Made by a program: the position numbers and the translations under genes. From Chloroflexota bacterium (GTDB taxonomy: Bacteria; Chloroflexota; Limnocylindria; Limnocylindrales; CSP1-4): a stretch of 5,911 bases of DNA. The stretch covers positions 1 to 5,911 of the forward strand of contig JACDBP010000402.1 in NCBI GenBank assembly GCA_013694835.1, in the 5' to 3' direction. Positions 5,578 to 5,911 of this stretch are shown piece after piece (the first letter of the stretch is position 1; each line of letters opens with the position of its first letter). The notes under the pieces are model-generated. The model was not told where the DNA came from. It saw only the letters and a list, made by a program, of their open reading frames with translations, and did not search any database.

Positions 5578-5911
5578 TCAGCCCGCGAGCGCGCTGGGCG
5601 GTGTGAGTCGCGGCCAACGGAGCAGCAACGTGTCCAGTACGAGCTCCGGGTTGGCGTAGACCTCGATCGCCGCTGTCAGCCCATCCAGACCCGAGAGGAA
5701 CGCGACCAGTCCCTGTCGGTCGAGTCGATGAGCGACGGTTTCGAGCTCCTCCAGAAGCTCGAGCTGGCGGACCTGGCGCTCGCCACCGTCTGCGACGACC
5801 AGCAGGTCGCGGGTGAGATCGCGCCACGCCGCCAGCACGCGCAGCGCCGCGCGCCGCCACTCGACCGGGGTGGCGCGGGCTCGTGCGGCGGCGGTCGCAC
5901 GAGTTGCCAGG
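5578..5911 (-). CDS. holB: DNA polymerase III delta-prime-type subunit, C-terminal part (runs off the window)
   Basis: The visible 110 residues are the C-terminus of a longer protein whose 5' end lies beyond the right edge; the frame is open to base 5911. The pattern WRRAALRVLAAWRDLTRDLL, then GGERQ, LLEEL and a closing YANPELVLDTLLLRWP matches the helical C-terminal domain of bacterial HolB-like clamp-loader subunits (delta-prime, related to gamma/tau), where an N-PEL-LD-LLL-WPR ending is typical. In the holoenzyme this domain forms the collar that holds the clamp-loader pentamer together. The ATPase-like N-terminal domain and zinc site cannot be checked here. The stop (5578-5580) is 2 bases before the acylphosphatase start, so the two form an operon. 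A related clamp-loader paralogue cannot be excluded from the C-terminus alone. Confidence 0.8.
   Translation of the reverse strand, partial: LATRATAAARARATPVEWRRAALRVLAAWRDLTRDLLVVADGGERQVRQLELLEELETVAHRLDRQGLVAFLSGLDGLTAAIEVYANPELVLDTLLLRWPRLTPPSALAG

Overview
This is a GC-rich bacterial window with strong G/C bias at third codon positions. It holds a tRNA gene, a decayed methyltransferase gene, and five or six protein genes whose best-recognised members are housekeeping or secreted functions. The codon bias, GTG starts, a family-5 (UDGb-type) uracil-DNA glycosylase and an exported lysyl-oxidase-like protein fit a high-GC Chloroflexota or Actinomycetota genome. I cannot decide between those from sequence alone. 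I see no insertion sequence, CRISPR array, phage gene or plasmid function.

Layout. A tRNA-Arg(CCG) with encoded CCA lies at 33-108 (+). Behind it on the minus strand (149-368) is a class I SAM-dependent methyltransferase remnant, with two single-base frameshifts and a large in-frame internal deletion. At 511-1287 (-) is an intact UDGb, and it appears to be the second gene of a two-gene unit. A short unannotated reading frame (1287-1499, -) with its own Shine-Dalgarno ends in a TGATG overlap with the glycosylase start. A 60-bp divergent intergenic region (1500-1559), carrying a perfect 8-bp inverted repeat, separates this unit from a plus-strand pair.

The plus-strand pair is an exported lysyl-oxidase-family copper amine oxidase (1560-2522) followed 39 bp later by an 889-residue exported protein (2562-5231). 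The latter has a CBM4/9-like carbohydrate-binding module, a large central region that resembles a glycoside-hydrolase barrel, and a C-terminal beta-rich domain. Both carry signal peptides and probably share a transcript, so their likely job is extracellular.

Converging from the right edge on the minus strand are an acylphosphatase (5267-5575) and, 2 bp upstream of it, the C-terminal part of a DNA polymerase III delta-prime-like subunit that runs off the window (5578-5911).

The most novel parts are the small gene coupled to the glycosylase, the central domain of the 889-residue protein, and the pairing of a lysyl oxidase (with a His-rich N-terminus) with that protein.
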